Assembly (NCBI GenBank): GCA_002371675.1
Contig: DFGE01000027.1
Location: forward strand, 19,533 to 83,532
DNA from: Clostridiales bacterium UBA3758
Lineage (GTDB): Bacteria; Bacillota; Clostridia; Oscillospirales; Oscillospiraceae
Reading direction: 5' to 3'
DNA length: 64,000 nt
The first letter of the stretch is position 1; each line of letters begins with the position of its first letter. The notes under the pieces were generated by a model. That model was not told where the DNA came from and did not search any database. It saw nothing but the letters and a program-made list of their open reading frames with translations. The translations under genes were made by a program, and so were the position numbers. Shown in pieces: positions 48,473-56,976 of the stretch.

Positions 48473-49261
48473 GTGAGCAAGAACGTGATCTTCTGTTTTT
48501 CCGGTACCGGCAACTGCCTTGACATCGCCAAGAACATCGCAAAAGAACTCGGCGACACCGACATCATCAGCATGCGCTCCAAACCCGCCGTCATCGACGT
48601 GCGGGACGCTGAGCGCGTCGGCTTCGTGTTCCCCTGCTACGCGGGCGGTCTGCCCGGACATGTGGAGGAGTTCGTCAAGCGCATCACCGTCGGCGAGACG
48701 GCCTACAAGTTCGGCGTCGTGAGCTGCGCGGGCTATCCGGGCATCGGCCTCGGCGTGATCGACCGCATTATGAGCCTGCACTACGCTGCCGTCATCTCCC
48801 ACCAGAGCGCCTGCATCTGGCTCATGCCGCACACCCTCATGATCCCCCCAATGGACGCCGACAAGGCGCAGAATCGCTCCGAGCAGCTCGCCGCCAAGAT
48901 CGGCAAGGACGTGAAGAACAAGCTCCGCAGCGACCGCAAGCCCGGCGGCATCAACCCCATCAACAGCGCCGAGAGCGCCGCCTGGAAGCTGCTCTGCGCC
49001 CAGAAGGCCTCCCAGCTGCGCGTGACGGAGGACTGCATCGGCTGCGGCCAGTGCGAAAAGCTCTGTCCCGCCGGCAACATTCACATGATCGACGGCAGAC
49101 CCGTCTTCGGCGTGGCAAACTGCGTCGGCTGCCTGGGCTGCCTGCAGTTCTGTCCGCAGCAGGCCATCCACATGGGCGGCGCCACGAGGACGCGCGAGCG
49201 CTACCACAACCCGAATATCACGCCCGCAGAGCTCATGAAGCCCATCATCCATATCGACTGA
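48473..49261 (+). CDS. EFR1-type ferrodoxin: flavodoxin-like plus two [4Fe-4S] clusters
   Basis: A 262-residue redox protein. The N-terminus IFCFSGTGNCLDIAKNIA is a flavodoxin-type FMN loop; the C-terminus has a double-cluster ferredoxin, CIGCGQCEKLCP and CVGCLGCLQFCP. The fusion defines the EFR1 family of anaerobes. The start is GTG 48473, with AAGGAG 9 nt upstream. The electron donor and acceptor are unknown. It lies between dCMP deaminase and an HD-domain phosphohydrolase, which may be only incidental. Confidence 0.9.
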   Translation: MSKNVIFCFSGTGNCLDIAKNIAKELGDTDIISMRSKPAVIDVRDAERVGFVFPCYAGGLPGHVEEFVKRITVGETAYKFGVVSCAGYPGIGLGVIDRIMSLHYAAVISHQSACIWLMPHTLMIPPMDADKAQNRSEQLAAKIGKDVKNKLRSDRKPGGINPINSAESAAWKLLCAQKASQLRVTEDCIGCGQCEKLCPAGNIHMIDGRPVFGVANCVGCLGCLQFCPQQAIHMGGATRTRERYHNPNITPAELMKPIIHID

Positions 49262-49274
49262 GAGGAGAGGCCCG

Positions 49275-49838
49275 ATGGACGCCAGGGAATTCCTTTCCGC
49301 GCTGCACGTGGCCGAACGCCTCAAGGACGCCACGCGGCACTCCTATACCTCCGGCGGGCGGCATGAGAGCGTCGCCGAGCACAGCTGGCGCATCTCGCTG
49401 ATGGCCTTCTGGCTGCGCGGTGAGTTCCCCGAGGCGGACATGGACAAGGTCATCCGCATGTGCCTCATCCATGACCTTGGCGAGGCCTTCACCGGCGATA
49501 TCCCGAGCTTCCTCAAGACCGCCGCGGACGAGCGGCGCGAGGAGGAGCTGCTCTCCGCCTGGGTGGACACGCTGCCGGAGGGCATACGCGGCGAAATGCG
49601 CGCGCTCTATGCCGAGATGGAGGCGCGCGAGACCCTGGAGGCGAAGATATACAAGGCGCTCGACAGTATGGAGGCCGTCATCTCCCACAACGAGGCGGAT
49701 CTGGCCACCTGGACGGAGAATGAGTATGAGCTCAACCTCCGCTACGGCTATGACAAGGCCGCCTTCTCCCCGCTGCTCACCGCCATCCGCGACGCTGTGC
49801 GCGACGAGACCCTCGCCAAGCTCGAGGCAGGGAAATAA
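49275..49838 (+). CDS. HD-domain phosphohydrolase (YfbR-like)
   Basis: A 187-residue metal-dependent hydrolase. Metal ligands appear in SVAEHSWRISLMAF (His), LIHDLGEAFTGDIP (HD pair) and the late ALDSMEAVISHNE (Asp). The pattern matches YfbR-type 5'-deoxynucleotidases, which together with a dCMP deaminase two genes upstream suggests deoxynucleotide pool control. GAGGAGAGG lies before the ATG. A bidirectional terminator follows. Confidence 0.88.
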   Translation: MDAREFLSALHVAERLKDATRHSYTSGGRHESVAEHSWRISLMAFWLRGEFPEADMDKVIRMCLIHDLGEAFTGDIPSFLKTAADERREEELLSAWVDTLPEGIRGEMRALYAEMEARETLEAKIYKALDSMEAVISHNEADLATWTENEYELNLRYGYDKAAFSPLLTAIRDAVRDETLAKLEAGK

Positions 49839-49854
49839 CAGGGAGACCGCCTAA

Positions 49855-49894
49855 ATGCAAAAGGGCTGCACCGTTCGGTGCAGCCCTTTTGCAT
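49855..49894. terminator. Bidirectional terminator between the HD gene and the zinc ribbon gene
   Basis: A perfect 18-bp stem (49855-49872 with 49877-49894) with GTTC loop; internal A4/T4 flanks act as weak U tracts on both strands. Confidence 0.8.
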
Positions 49895-49915
49895 ACAGCA
49901 TATGATAGGAATCGC

Positions 49916-50161
49916 TTATTTCACTTCCGCGGGGTCATCCAGCCATTTGGCGATCCGCTCCGGCTCGATGCTCAGCTTGCCGGACAGGAAAGCCACCATT
50001 TCGTTGAAGTTCAAGGTCTTCAGATGCTCATAGTTGGTCGTTTGCTTCGTAAGGGGGACGACGCTGCGGCCCTCGATATAACCGCAGTTGTAACACATCT
50101 GCAGGGGGATCTTCCGATGGGAATCAAGGGTCATCTCATTTCCGCACTGGGGACACTTCAT
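49916..50161 (-). CDS. Small zinc-ribbon protein
   Basis: An 81-residue protein with two CxxC pairs: MKCPQCGNEM at the start and QMCYNCGYIEG, which should bind one zinc. The C-terminal half is helical and acidic (FNEMVAFLSGKLSIEPERIAKWL). ATG 50161 has GGGAGGTG 6 nt upstream. The frame extends upstream without homology. The function is unknown. Confidence 0.8.
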   Translation of the reverse strand: MKCPQCGNEMTLDSHRKIPLQMCYNCGYIEGRSVVPLTKQTTNYEHLKTLNFNEMVAFLSGKLSIEPERIAKWLDDPAEVK

Positions 50162-50296
50162 ATCAGACACCTCCCGGTCAACTTCGGCGATCACGCACAG
50201 GACTTGCAGTTCCATGTTACCGCAGCGCGGCGGATTTTGCAAGGGAAAAAGCCTGCCTTCGCGCGATTTTTTGCCGCTTTCCGCCGGAAAACCAAC

Positions 50297-50328
50297 AAAA
50301 GGGAAAGCTCTCCGGAGCTTTCCCTTTT
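50297..50328 (-). terminator. Terminator of the HPF gene
   Basis: A 14-bp perfect stem AAAAGGGAAAGCTC with its complement around TCCG; T4 follows on the minus strand. 50162-50296 is otherwise the upstream region of the zinc-ribbon gene. Confidence 0.8.
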
Positions 50329-50372
50329 GACAGATTACCGTTTGCGGAATTGTATGCGGCTGCGGGGGGGCC

Positions 50373-50915
50373 TTATTCGCCGTCGTCGCAAATCAGGCCG
50401 TAGCCGCCCTGCTTGCGCTTGTACACGACCGCGATGGCGTCTTCCGCGTCCATGTTGCGGAACACGAAGAACTCATGCCCCAGCAGGTTCATCTGCAGGA
50501 TGGCCTCCTCGGGGGACATGGGCTTGATGGAGAAGCGCTTGCTGCGGACGATCTTGAATTCCTCATCCTCCTCCTCAAGAGGAGCAAAGGCAGGCACGGC
50601 ATCACGCTCCTGCAAAGAACCCTCCCGAAGCTTCTTCGACAGGCGGGTCTTGTTCCGGCGGATCTGACGCTCGATCGCGGCGACGCCGGAGTCAACGGAT
50701 GCATACATGTCATTGGTAAGTTCGCTTGCCCGGTAGAACAGGCCGTTGTTGTGGATGGTGATCTCAGCGAGGAAGCGACCGCGCTCGATGCTGAAGGTCA
50801 CGAAAGCCTCCGCCTCTGTCTTGAAGAACTTGTCCAGCTTGCTGATCTTGCGCTGGGCATAGTCCCGCAGGTTCTCGGAGGAGTCCATCCGTTTTTCGGT
50901 GAAAGTGAACTTCAT
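50373..50915 (-). CDS. hpf: Ribosome hibernation promoting factor, long form
   Basis: Dimerises ribosomes to inactive 100S particles in stationary phase. The 180-residue length is the long form: N-terminal S30AE domain (FTFTEKRMDSSENLRDYAQ) and C-terminal dimerisation domain (IVRSKRFSIKPMSPEEAILQMNLLGHEFFVF). ATG 50915 has AGGAG 9 nt upstream, better than the TTG three codons before it. It is a single-gene unit. Confidence 0.96.
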   Translation of the reverse strand: MKFTFTEKRMDSSENLRDYAQRKISKLDKFFKTEAEAFVTFSIERGRFLAEITIHNNGLFYRASELTNDMYASVDSGVAAIERQIRRNKTRLSKKLREGSLQERDAVPAFAPLEEEDEEFKIVRSKRFSIKPMSPEEAILQMNLLGHEFFVFRNMDAEDAIAVVYKRKQGGYGLICDDGE

Positions 50916-50999
50916 TTGTGCCAACTCCTTTCAGTGATGCCCGGACAGGCGGGGATCCGCCCATCCTCTGCACGCATTATAGCACAATATGAAACAGAA

Positions 51000-51034
51000 T
51001 AAAAGACCAATTTGCGTCTTTACGCAAATTGGTC
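51000..51034 (-). terminator. Terminator after the 99-residue gene
   Basis: A perfect hairpin GACCAATTTGCG / CGCAAATTGGTC (51005-51016 with 51023-51034), followed by TTTTATT on the minus strand. Between it and the gene, 51035-51157 contains no gene; GGGAGTTCCCCCC at 51099-51111 resembles the dispersed palindromes. Confidence 0.75.
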
Positions 51035-51157
51035 CCGGACTGCAGACAAAGCGGTGCTGCAAGGTTTCGGCTCGCATGGGGGGATTGTGAAGGGAGATGG
51101 GAGTTCCCCCCCCTTCAGGCTCATGCTGCATAAATTGGTCTTGCGGGACGGCGCGGG

Positions 51158-51457
51158 CTACACATCGTAGCGGAAATATTCCGCCTCCCGCTCTTTTTCC
51201 CGCCGCTCACGCTCCATCTCGTCGAGCCAGGGCGTCGCCGGCGTGGGGCCGCCCTCGTCGCGCGTCGGGCAGAGGGCGGTGCAGCCGCGCGGGCAGGCTC
51301 CGTCCTTTTTCAGCGCTGCGAGACACTGGTGGCTGAGCCGCCGCCCGTAGCGGCGGTGGATGAGCGCGAGGATCAGAGCCGGCTTCCAGCCCGAGGCGGT
51401 ATAGCGCTCGATATCCCGCTGTATGGCCAGCGGCAGACGCTCGCGGGGAGAAGACAT
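51158..51457 (-). CDS. Hypothetical protein, 99 residues, with a cysteine cluster
   Basis: I do not recognise a family. The N-terminal half is helical (RLPLAIQRDIERYTASGWKP and ALILALIHRRYGRRLS) and could contain a helix-turn-helix. A Cys-rich middle CPRGCTALCPTRD (C-x3-C-x3-C) and an acidic/basic tail ending EAEYFRYDV follow. ATG 51457 has GGGAGG 8 nt upstream. It is transcribed alone. The cysteine trio could bind a metal, but the set lacks a clear fourth ligand. Confidence 0.6.
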   Translation of the reverse strand: MSSPRERLPLAIQRDIERYTASGWKPALILALIHRRYGRRLSHQCLAALKKDGACPRGCTALCPTRDEGGPTPATPWLDEMERERREKEREAEYFRYDV

Positions 51458-51602
51458 GGACCGTGCCTCCCTGTTATTCATACTCGCCAGGCAGTGAAAT
51501 CATTCGAATCATCGACTGCTTTTGCTATCTGAGAATCAGTATAACATCCGGCGGCGGGAAAAACAATGAGCTGGCTGCGCCGGGTCGCGTATTATTTTTG
51601 CC

Positions 51603-52745
51603 TCAGAGCCCCACCATGCTCCCCGCGAGGCGCAGCAGCAGACCGAAATAGCCAAGCCGCTCCACGCTCTCCGCCGCCGCGACGGGGATTTCGGCGAGCA
51701 GCTCGCCGTCGAGCGTGACGAGCAGCTTCCCGAGCTCCTCACCCTCGCTGACCGGCGCGGCGACGCCCTCCGGGAGCACCAGGCGGTATTCCGGCTCCGG
51801 CGCCGAGCGCTCCGTCACGGCGCAGGCGGGCCCGGCCAGGCGCAGCGGCAGACGCGCCTGCCGCCCGAGATCGACCGTCAGCTCCGGCAGCGCCTCCGCG
51901 GGGATCAGCGGACAGAGGCGGTAGTTGGCAAAGGCGTAGTTGAGCAGCGCGGCAGCGTCGGCGTTGCGCTTCTCGCTGCTCTGCTCGTGCAGCACGACGG
52001 CCACATACTCCACGCCATCCCGCTCTGCGGAGGCGGCCAGGCAGTACATCGCGGTGTTGGTGAAGCCGGTCTTGAGCCCGGTGCAGCCGTCGAGGGTCTG
52101 CAGTAGGCGATTGGTGTTCGCCAGCTCGAAATCCCCGCCGCGGATGCTGTCCGTCCAGATGGTGCTGTAGGCCTTGATGCGCTCATGCGCAAGCAGGCGG
52201 CAGGACATGAGCGCGATGTCCCGCGCGGTGGTGTAGTGCGCGTCGTCGTCGAAGAGCCCGGTGCAGTTGGTGAAATTCGTGTTGACCATGCCGAGCTCGC
52301 CGGCGCGCTCGTTCATGCGCTGCACGAAGCGCGCCTCCGTCCCGCACAGATGCTCCGCCATGGCGACGGCGCAGTCGTTCGCGGAGACGACGGCGATGCA
52401 CTTGAGCATCTCGTCCACACTCATTTTCTCGCCTTCCTCGAGGTAGACGCAGCTGCCCCCGAAGGAGGCAGCGCGCTTGCTCGCGGTGACGATCTCCTCC
52501 GGCTTGAGCCGCCCTTCGTCGAGCGCCTCCACGATCAGCAGCATCGTCATCACCTTGGTGACGCTCGCAGGGGCCATACGGCGGTCGGCGTCCTTCTCGT
52601 AGAGGACGGTGCCGGTCTCCCGCTCCATGAGGATGGCGGAGGGCGCATCGATGGGGATGTCCCCGCCGCGCAGCGTCTCGAGCGCGTGGGCCCGGCCGCC
52701 GCCCAGCAGCGGCAGGATCAGCAATAGGCAAAGGATCTTCTTCAT
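51603..52745 (-). CDS. D-alanyl-D-alanine carboxypeptidase (DacF/PBP5-like)
   Basis: Penicillin-binding peptidase trimming peptidoglycan stem peptides. The 380-residue protein has a signal peptide (1-21), then SxxK at Ser61-Lys64, SxN at Ser121-Asn123 and KTG at 225-227, all catalytic boxes of class C low-mass PBPs. The C-terminal domain is PBP5_C-like, with an amphipathic tail. ATG 52745 has AGGAAAA upstream; the frame extends upstream with no homology. It may be sporulation-linked (DacF) but no spoIIA is nearby. Confidence 0.93.
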   Translation of the reverse strand: MKKILCLLLILPLLGGGRAHALETLRGGDIPIDAPSAILMERETGTVLYEKDADRRMAPASVTKVMTMLLIVEALDEGRLKPEEIVTASKRAASFGGSCVYLEEGEKMSVDEMLKCIAVVSANDCAVAMAEHLCGTEARFVQRMNERAGELGMVNTNFTNCTGLFDDDAHYTTARDIALMSCRLLAHERIKAYSTIWTDSIRGGDFELANTNRLLQTLDGCTGLKTGFTNTAMYCLAASAERDGVEYVAVVLHEQSSEKRNADAAALLNYAFANYRLCPLIPAEALPELTVDLGRQARLPLRLAGPACAVTERSAPEPEYRLVLPEGVAAPVSEGEELGKLLVTLDGELLAEIPVAAAESVERLGYFGLLLRLAGSMVGL

Positions 52746-53014
52746 GTCCGATTTTCCTCCTGTGCGGCAATTGATTCTGTCGGAGTCTATGCGCCGTGGT
52801 GCGCGGGAATACCGCGGTTGACGGAATCTTACGGTTTTTGACGCGCTTTTTCCCGCTTCGATTTTAGCCAAAAGGCTCGGGAAATGCCTCGCAAAGGAGA
52901 GTTTTGAACAATTTCAACAGAGTTTTCCACAAGAAAGTGATGAACAAAGTGTTACATTTCATTTCAAAAAGTTGACATAATCCAAAAACCGCGTGCGTTA
53001 TGCCAAATTTGATG
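52746..53014. other. Intergenic stretch without a recognisable gene
   Basis: 269 bases of divergent upstream sequence between the carboxypeptidase and the permease gene. I see no convincing gene, RNA or repeat. A single TTTTCCACA (52922-52930) resembles a DnaA box, but it stands alone. No confident promoter for the carboxypeptidase is visible. Confidence 0.6.
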
Positions 53015-53043
53015 TTGACGGAAAAATCGCGCAATAGTAAAAT
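53015..53043 (+). promoter_or_regulatory. Promoter of the AI-2E-family permease
   Basis: TTGACG (53015-53020), a 17-bp spacer and TAAAAT (53038-53043), 42 bp before the ATG. Confidence 0.65.
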
Positions 53044-53085
53044 GATATGCAGGAAGGCCGCAACGGCCTGCGAAAGGAGCCCGCT

Positions 53086-54420
53086 ATGAGACGGCAGTTT
53101 CACTGGGACAAAAAATATCTGTACTGGGGCATGACGGCGTTCTTTGTGATCGCCGCAGCGATCCTCTTTTATATGGCGCTCAACTACATCACCCTGCTCG
53201 GCAAGGCGCTGAAGAAGATCGTGGGTATTCTCAGCCCCTTCATCTGGGGCCTGGTACTGACCTACCTGCTGCTGCCGCTGATGCGCCTGCTGGACGGGAA
53301 GGTTTTCGGCCCTCTGTGCAGGAAACTCTTTGCCAAAAACAAACGCAGCGACGGGCGCAAGCTCTCCCGGGCGCTCGCGGTGCTGATCTCGGTGCTGGTG
53401 CTGCTCGCGGTGCTGGTCGCCCTGGTATATATGATCCTGCCGCAGTTGTACGACAGCATCAAGACCATCGTGGAGAAATCGCCTGCCTATGCGAAAAATC
53501 TCTCCGAGTGGGTCTCCAGTCTGCTGGTCAACTATCCGGAGGTCAACGCCTATATCAGCAGCACACTCGATACCCTGAATGCGGACATCGTCTCCTGGAT
53601 CAGCAACAAACTCCTGCCGAGCTTCGGCAGCCTGATCACCAACATCTCCTCGGGCGTGTACTCCGTGTTCCGCGGCGTGTACAACCTCGTGATCGGCATC
53701 ATCGTATCGATCTACCTGCTGAGCGACTTTGAGCATTTCAAGGCGGCCTCCAAGCGCCTGCTCTACAGCGTTTTCTCCCTGGAGAGCGCAGAGAAGATCC
53801 GCAGCGTCATGGCCTTCACGGACAAGACCTTCATGGGCTTCATTACCGGCAAGCTCATGGACTCGGCCATCATCGGCGTGATCTGCTACATCGTCTGCGC
53901 GATCCTGAAGATGCCCTATGCGCTGCTGGTCAGCGTGATCGTGGGCGTGACGAACATCATCCCCTTCTTCGGCCCGCTGATCGGTGCGATCCCCGCCACG
54001 ATCATCATCCTGATGGTCTCGCCCCTCAAGGCCTTCATTTTCGTCGTGTTCGTCATCATCCTCCAGCAGGTGGATGGCAATTTCATCGGCCCCAAGATCC
54101 TCGGCAACTCCGTGGGCATCAGCGGCTTCTGGGTGATGTTCTCGATCATCGTTGGCGCAGGCCTCTTCGGCTTCTGGGGCATGCTCCTGGGCGTGCCGAT
54201 CTTCGTGGTGATCCAGGCGCTGGTCGATCAGTCTGTGGCGCGCAGGCTCAAGCGCAGCGATCTGCCGGTGGAGGCGGAGGCCTATACCGATATCCAGCAC
54301 ATCGACCCCGTGACGCGGGAAATCATCCGCACGCCGAAAAAAACCGCGCGGACGGGGAAGGCGGCGTCTCCGAAGCCGGAAGCGCCGCGGGATTCCTCCC
54401 GGGCGGAAAGCAAGGAATAA
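53086..54420 (+). CDS. AI-2E (PerM/TqsA) family permease
   Basis: A 444-residue membrane protein with about eight helices. The family pattern is clear: LSPFIWGLVLTYLLLPL, a large extracellular segment, then SIYLLSDFEHF, VGVTNIIPFFGPLIGAIPA and LLGVPIFVVIQAL. Members are proposed to move autoinducer-2, ions or auxin-like compounds; the substrate cannot be inferred. A C-terminal 50-residue Lys/Pro/Arg/Ser-rich tail is cytosolic. AAAGGAG lies 6 nt before the ATG. Confidence 0.88.
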   Translation: MRRQFHWDKKYLYWGMTAFFVIAAAILFYMALNYITLLGKALKKIVGILSPFIWGLVLTYLLLPLMRLLDGKVFGPLCRKLFAKNKRSDGRKLSRALAVLISVLVLLAVLVALVYMILPQLYDSIKTIVEKSPAYAKNLSEWVSSLLVNYPEVNAYISSTLDTLNADIVSWISNKLLPSFGSLITNISSGVYSVFRGVYNLVIGIIVSIYLLSDFEHFKAASKRLLYSVFSLESAEKIRSVMAFTDKTFMGFITGKLMDSAIIGVICYIVCAILKMPYALLVSVIVGVTNIIPFFGPLIGAIPATIIILMVSPLKAFIFVVFVIILQQVDGNFIGPKILGNSVGISGFWVMFSIIVGAGLFGFWGMLLGVPIFVVIQALVDQSVARRLKRSDLPVEAEAYTDIQHIDPVTREIIRTPKKTARTGKAASPKPEAPRDSSRAESKE

Positions 54421-54421
54421 G

Positions 54422-54456
54422 AAAAAAACAGGAGCTTGAAAAAGCTCCTGTTTTTT
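54422..54456. terminator. Bidirectional terminator between the permease and the cysteine desulfurase
   Basis: A 15-bp stem (54423-54437 with 54442-54456), with A6 and T6 flanks around a GAAA loop. Confidence 0.88.
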
Positions 54457-54481
54457 GCGGTCGGAGGGTACAGTCCGGTTC

Positions 54482-55609
54482 TCAGCGGTGCGCGAGGCGG
54501 TCGTGCGCCTCCTTGAGCGAGCGGCAGAGCGCCTCGGCGTCCTCCTCGCTGCTCATGCGGGACAGGCCGATGCGGATCGCCCCGTCGATGGTCTTCGCGT
54601 CGAGGCCGACGGCCTCGAGCACATGGCTGCGCGCGCCCTTTTTGCAGGCCGAGCTCTTGGACACGCAGACGCCCTGTGCCTCGAGATAGTTCATCAGCAC
54701 CTCGCTGCGCCAGCCCGGCAGAGAGACGGAGAGAATGTGCGGCGCGGCGGCCTCGATCCAGCGCAGCTCCGGGATGTCCTGCCGCAGCGTCGCGAGGATC
54801 TGCTCCTTCAGCGCGCGCATGCGCTCGACGTTCTCCGCCATGCCCGCCTTGCCGATCTCGGCTGCCGCGGCGAAGGCGGCAATCTGCGGCAGGGCCTCGG
54901 TGCCCGCGCGTCTGCCGGATTCCTGGCTGCCGCCGAGAAGAAAAGGCTTGAGCCGGAGGGCGCTGTTGATGTATAATGCCCCTATCCCCTTCGGCGCGTG
55001 GATCTTGTGCCCGCTGAGACTGATGAGATCCGCCCCCAGCGTTTTGGCCGAGAAGGGGACCTTGAGAAAGGCCTGCACCGCGTCGGTATGCAGCAGCGCC
55101 TCGGAATGCGCCGCCTTCAGCACGCGGGAGACGCCCGCGATGTCGGTCACGCCGCCGGTCTCGTTGTTGACGAGCATGAGCGACACGAGCACAGTGTCCT
55201 CCCGCAGCGCCGCCGCGACGGCGGCGGGGGAGACGGAGCCGTCCTTCTCGGGCTTGAGCCGCGTGACCTCGAAGCCGCGCGCCTCCAGCTCGTCGAGGCT
55301 TTTGCGCACAGCGTCGTGCTCCACGAGGGAGCTGATGACGTGCCGGCCCCTGCGCTTTTTGCTCTCCGCCCCGGCGAGAATGGCCCAGTTGTCGCTCTCC
55401 GAGCCGCAGGAGGTGAAGACCAGCTCCTGCGCCTGGCAGCCCAGCGCGTCCGCAACTTGTTTGCGGCTTTGCTCCAGCAGCTTTTTCGCCTCGCGCCCGA
55501 GCGTGTGGGTCGAGCTGGGGTTGCCGTAGACCTCCGTCATGGCCTTGAGCGCGGCCGCAGCCGCCTCGGGGCAGACCCGTGTCGTCGCGGCGTTATCCAG
55601 ATAGTGCAT
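54482..55609 (-). CDS. Cysteine desulfurase (NifS/IscS family)
   Basis: PLP enzyme releasing sulfur from cysteine for iron-sulfur clusters or tRNA thiolation. The 375-residue protein has YLDNAATT, the PLP lysine Lys202 in SLSGHKIHAPKG, and the catalytic Cys322 in KSSACKKG. The short active-site loop fits the NifS/IscS class rather than SufS. It has no iscU neighbour; the divergent mtaB is an iron-sulfur enzyme that also needs sulfur, which may be meaningful. The ATG lies 50 bp from the mtaB start, with a weak GGGGGTG site. Confidence 0.93.
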   Translation of the reverse strand: MHYLDNAATTRVCPEAAAAALKAMTEVYGNPSSTHTLGREAKKLLEQSRKQVADALGCQAQELVFTSCGSESDNWAILAGAESKKRRGRHVISSLVEHDAVRKSLDELEARGFEVTRLKPEKDGSVSPAAVAAALREDTVLVSLMLVNNETGGVTDIAGVSRVLKAAHSEALLHTDAVQAFLKVPFSAKTLGADLISLSGHKIHAPKGIGALYINSALRLKPFLLGGSQESGRRAGTEALPQIAAFAAAAEIGKAGMAENVERMRALKEQILATLRQDIPELRWIEAAAPHILSVSLPGWRSEVLMNYLEAQGVCVSKSSACKKGARSHVLEAVGLDAKTIDGAIRIGLSRMSSEEDAEALCRSLKEAHDRLAHR

Positions 55610-55659
55610 TGCTGCACCCCCGTATCATCAGAATCAATCTCTGTCAAAGGAACGAACAG

Positions 55660-56949
55660 ATGAAATATATTATATCCACTCTCGGCTGCAAGGTCAACCA
55701 GTTTGAAACGCAGGCCATGGAGAGCGCGCTGCTGCAGCGCGGGCATATGCCCGCCGCCCCCGGCGAACTCGCGGACGCGGTGCTCGTCAACACCTGCGCC
55801 GTCACCGCGGAGAGCGGGCGCAAATCCCGCCAGCTTATCCGCCGCCTGCGCGACGAGAACCCCGGCGCCGTCGTGGCCGTCTGTGGCTGCTATTCGCAGA
55901 TCGCCGAGAAGGACGTGGCGGAGCTTGGCGCGAAGGTCGTCTTCGGCGCGGCCGACCGCATGGCCTTCGTCGACGCGGTGGAGAAGGCCGTCCGGGAAGG
56001 GGAGGGCGAGACGCGCATCGACGCGCCCTTCCAGCGCCGCGTGCTGGAAAAGCTCCCCGCCGGGGCCATCTCCGGCCGCACCCGCGCCATGCTCAAGATC
56101 CAGGACGGCTGCGTGAACTTCTGCAGCTACTGCATCATCCCCTATACCCGCGGCCGCCTGCGCTCCCTCCCCCTGGACGACGCCGCGGCGGAGACCGCGC
56201 GCATCCGCGCCGAGGGCTACCGCGAGCTCGTGCTCACGGGCATCGAGGTCGCCTCCTACGGGGTGGACCTGCCCGGCAGACCGGGCCTTGCCGACTGTAT
56301 CGAGGCCGTCGCCCGCGAGGCGGGGGACATGCGTATCCGCCTCGGCTCGCTCGAGCCCACGGTCATCACGGAGGATTTCTGCCGCCGCGCCGCAGCGACG
56401 GGGAAGCTCTGCCGACATTTTCACCTCTCGCTGCAGTCCGGCTGCGACCGTACGCTCAGGGCCATGAACCGCAAGTACGACACCGCGCGCTTCTTCGAAG
56501 CGACGGAGCTGCTGCGGCGCTATTTCCCCGGCTGCGCCCTGACCTGCGACCTCATCACCGGCTTCCCCGGCGAGACGGACGCGGACCAGGCCGAGACGCT
56601 CGCCTTTATCGAGCGCTGCGCCTTTGCCGAGATGCACATTTTCCCCTATTCCCGCCGCCCCGGCACGCCGGCGGACGCCATGCCGGAGCAGTGCCCCAAC
56701 GCGCTCAAGGCTGCGCGCGCCCACGAGGCGCAGCAGGTGGAGCGGCGGATGCACCGCGCCTTCCTCGAGGGGAGCGTCGGGCAGCTGCTGCCGGTGCTGT
56801 TTGAGACCTCGGAGGAGGGCAGCGTCGGCCACAGCGACACCTATATGCTCGTCAAGGTCCCCGGCCGCGATCTGCGCGGGGAGCTCAGGAACGTGCGAAT
56901 CCTCTCCGTCGAGGGGGAGCGGCTGATCGGCGAGCTCGCGGAGGAATGA
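55660..56949 (+). CDS. mtaB: tRNA t6A37 methylthiotransferase MtaB
   Basis: Radical SAM methylthiotransferase that makes ms2t6A at position 37 of ANN-decoding tRNAs. The 429-residue protein has the N-terminal MTTase domain with cluster cysteines (STLGCKVNQFE, LVNTCAVT, CGCYSQ), the radical SAM triad CVNFCSYC, and a C-terminal TRAM region. TLGCKVNQFE and the size are of the MtaB/YqeV type rather than MiaB or RimO. ATG 55660 has AAAGGA upstream; the longer frame overlaps the divergent gene and is rejected. Confidence 0.93.
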   Translation: MKYIISTLGCKVNQFETQAMESALLQRGHMPAAPGELADAVLVNTCAVTAESGRKSRQLIRRLRDENPGAVVAVCGCYSQIAEKDVAELGAKVVFGAADRMAFVDAVEKAVREGEGETRIDAPFQRRVLEKLPAGAISGRTRAMLKIQDGCVNFCSYCIIPYTRGRLRSLPLDDAAAETARIRAEGYRELVLTGIEVASYGVDLPGRPGLADCIEAVAREAGDMRIRLGSLEPTVITEDFCRRAAATGKLCRHFHLSLQSGCDRTLRAMNRKYDTARFFEATELLRRYFPGCALTCDLITGFPGETDADQAETLAFIERCAFAEMHIFPYSRRPGTPADAMPEQCPNALKAARAHEAQQVERRMHRAFLEGSVGQLLPVLFETSEEGSVGHSDTYMLVKVPGRDLRGELRNVRILSVEGERLIGELAEE

Positions 56950-56976
56950 GCCAAAGCATGAAGGAGGGAGCGACCC

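Noticed and set aside
52860..53014. Replication origin or DnaA-box cluster
   Set aside because: Only one DnaA-like word (TTTTCCACA) is visible and no dnaA, dnaN or AT-rich unwinding element is next to it.
54482..55609. SufS-type desulfurase with suf operon
   Set aside because: The active-site loop SSACKKG is of the NifS/IscS class and no sufBCDU genes flank it.
55660..56949. MiaB or RimO
   Set aside because: The N-terminal TLGCKVNQFE pattern and the short C-terminus fit the MtaB/YqeV type; the MiaB and RimO signatures are not seen.
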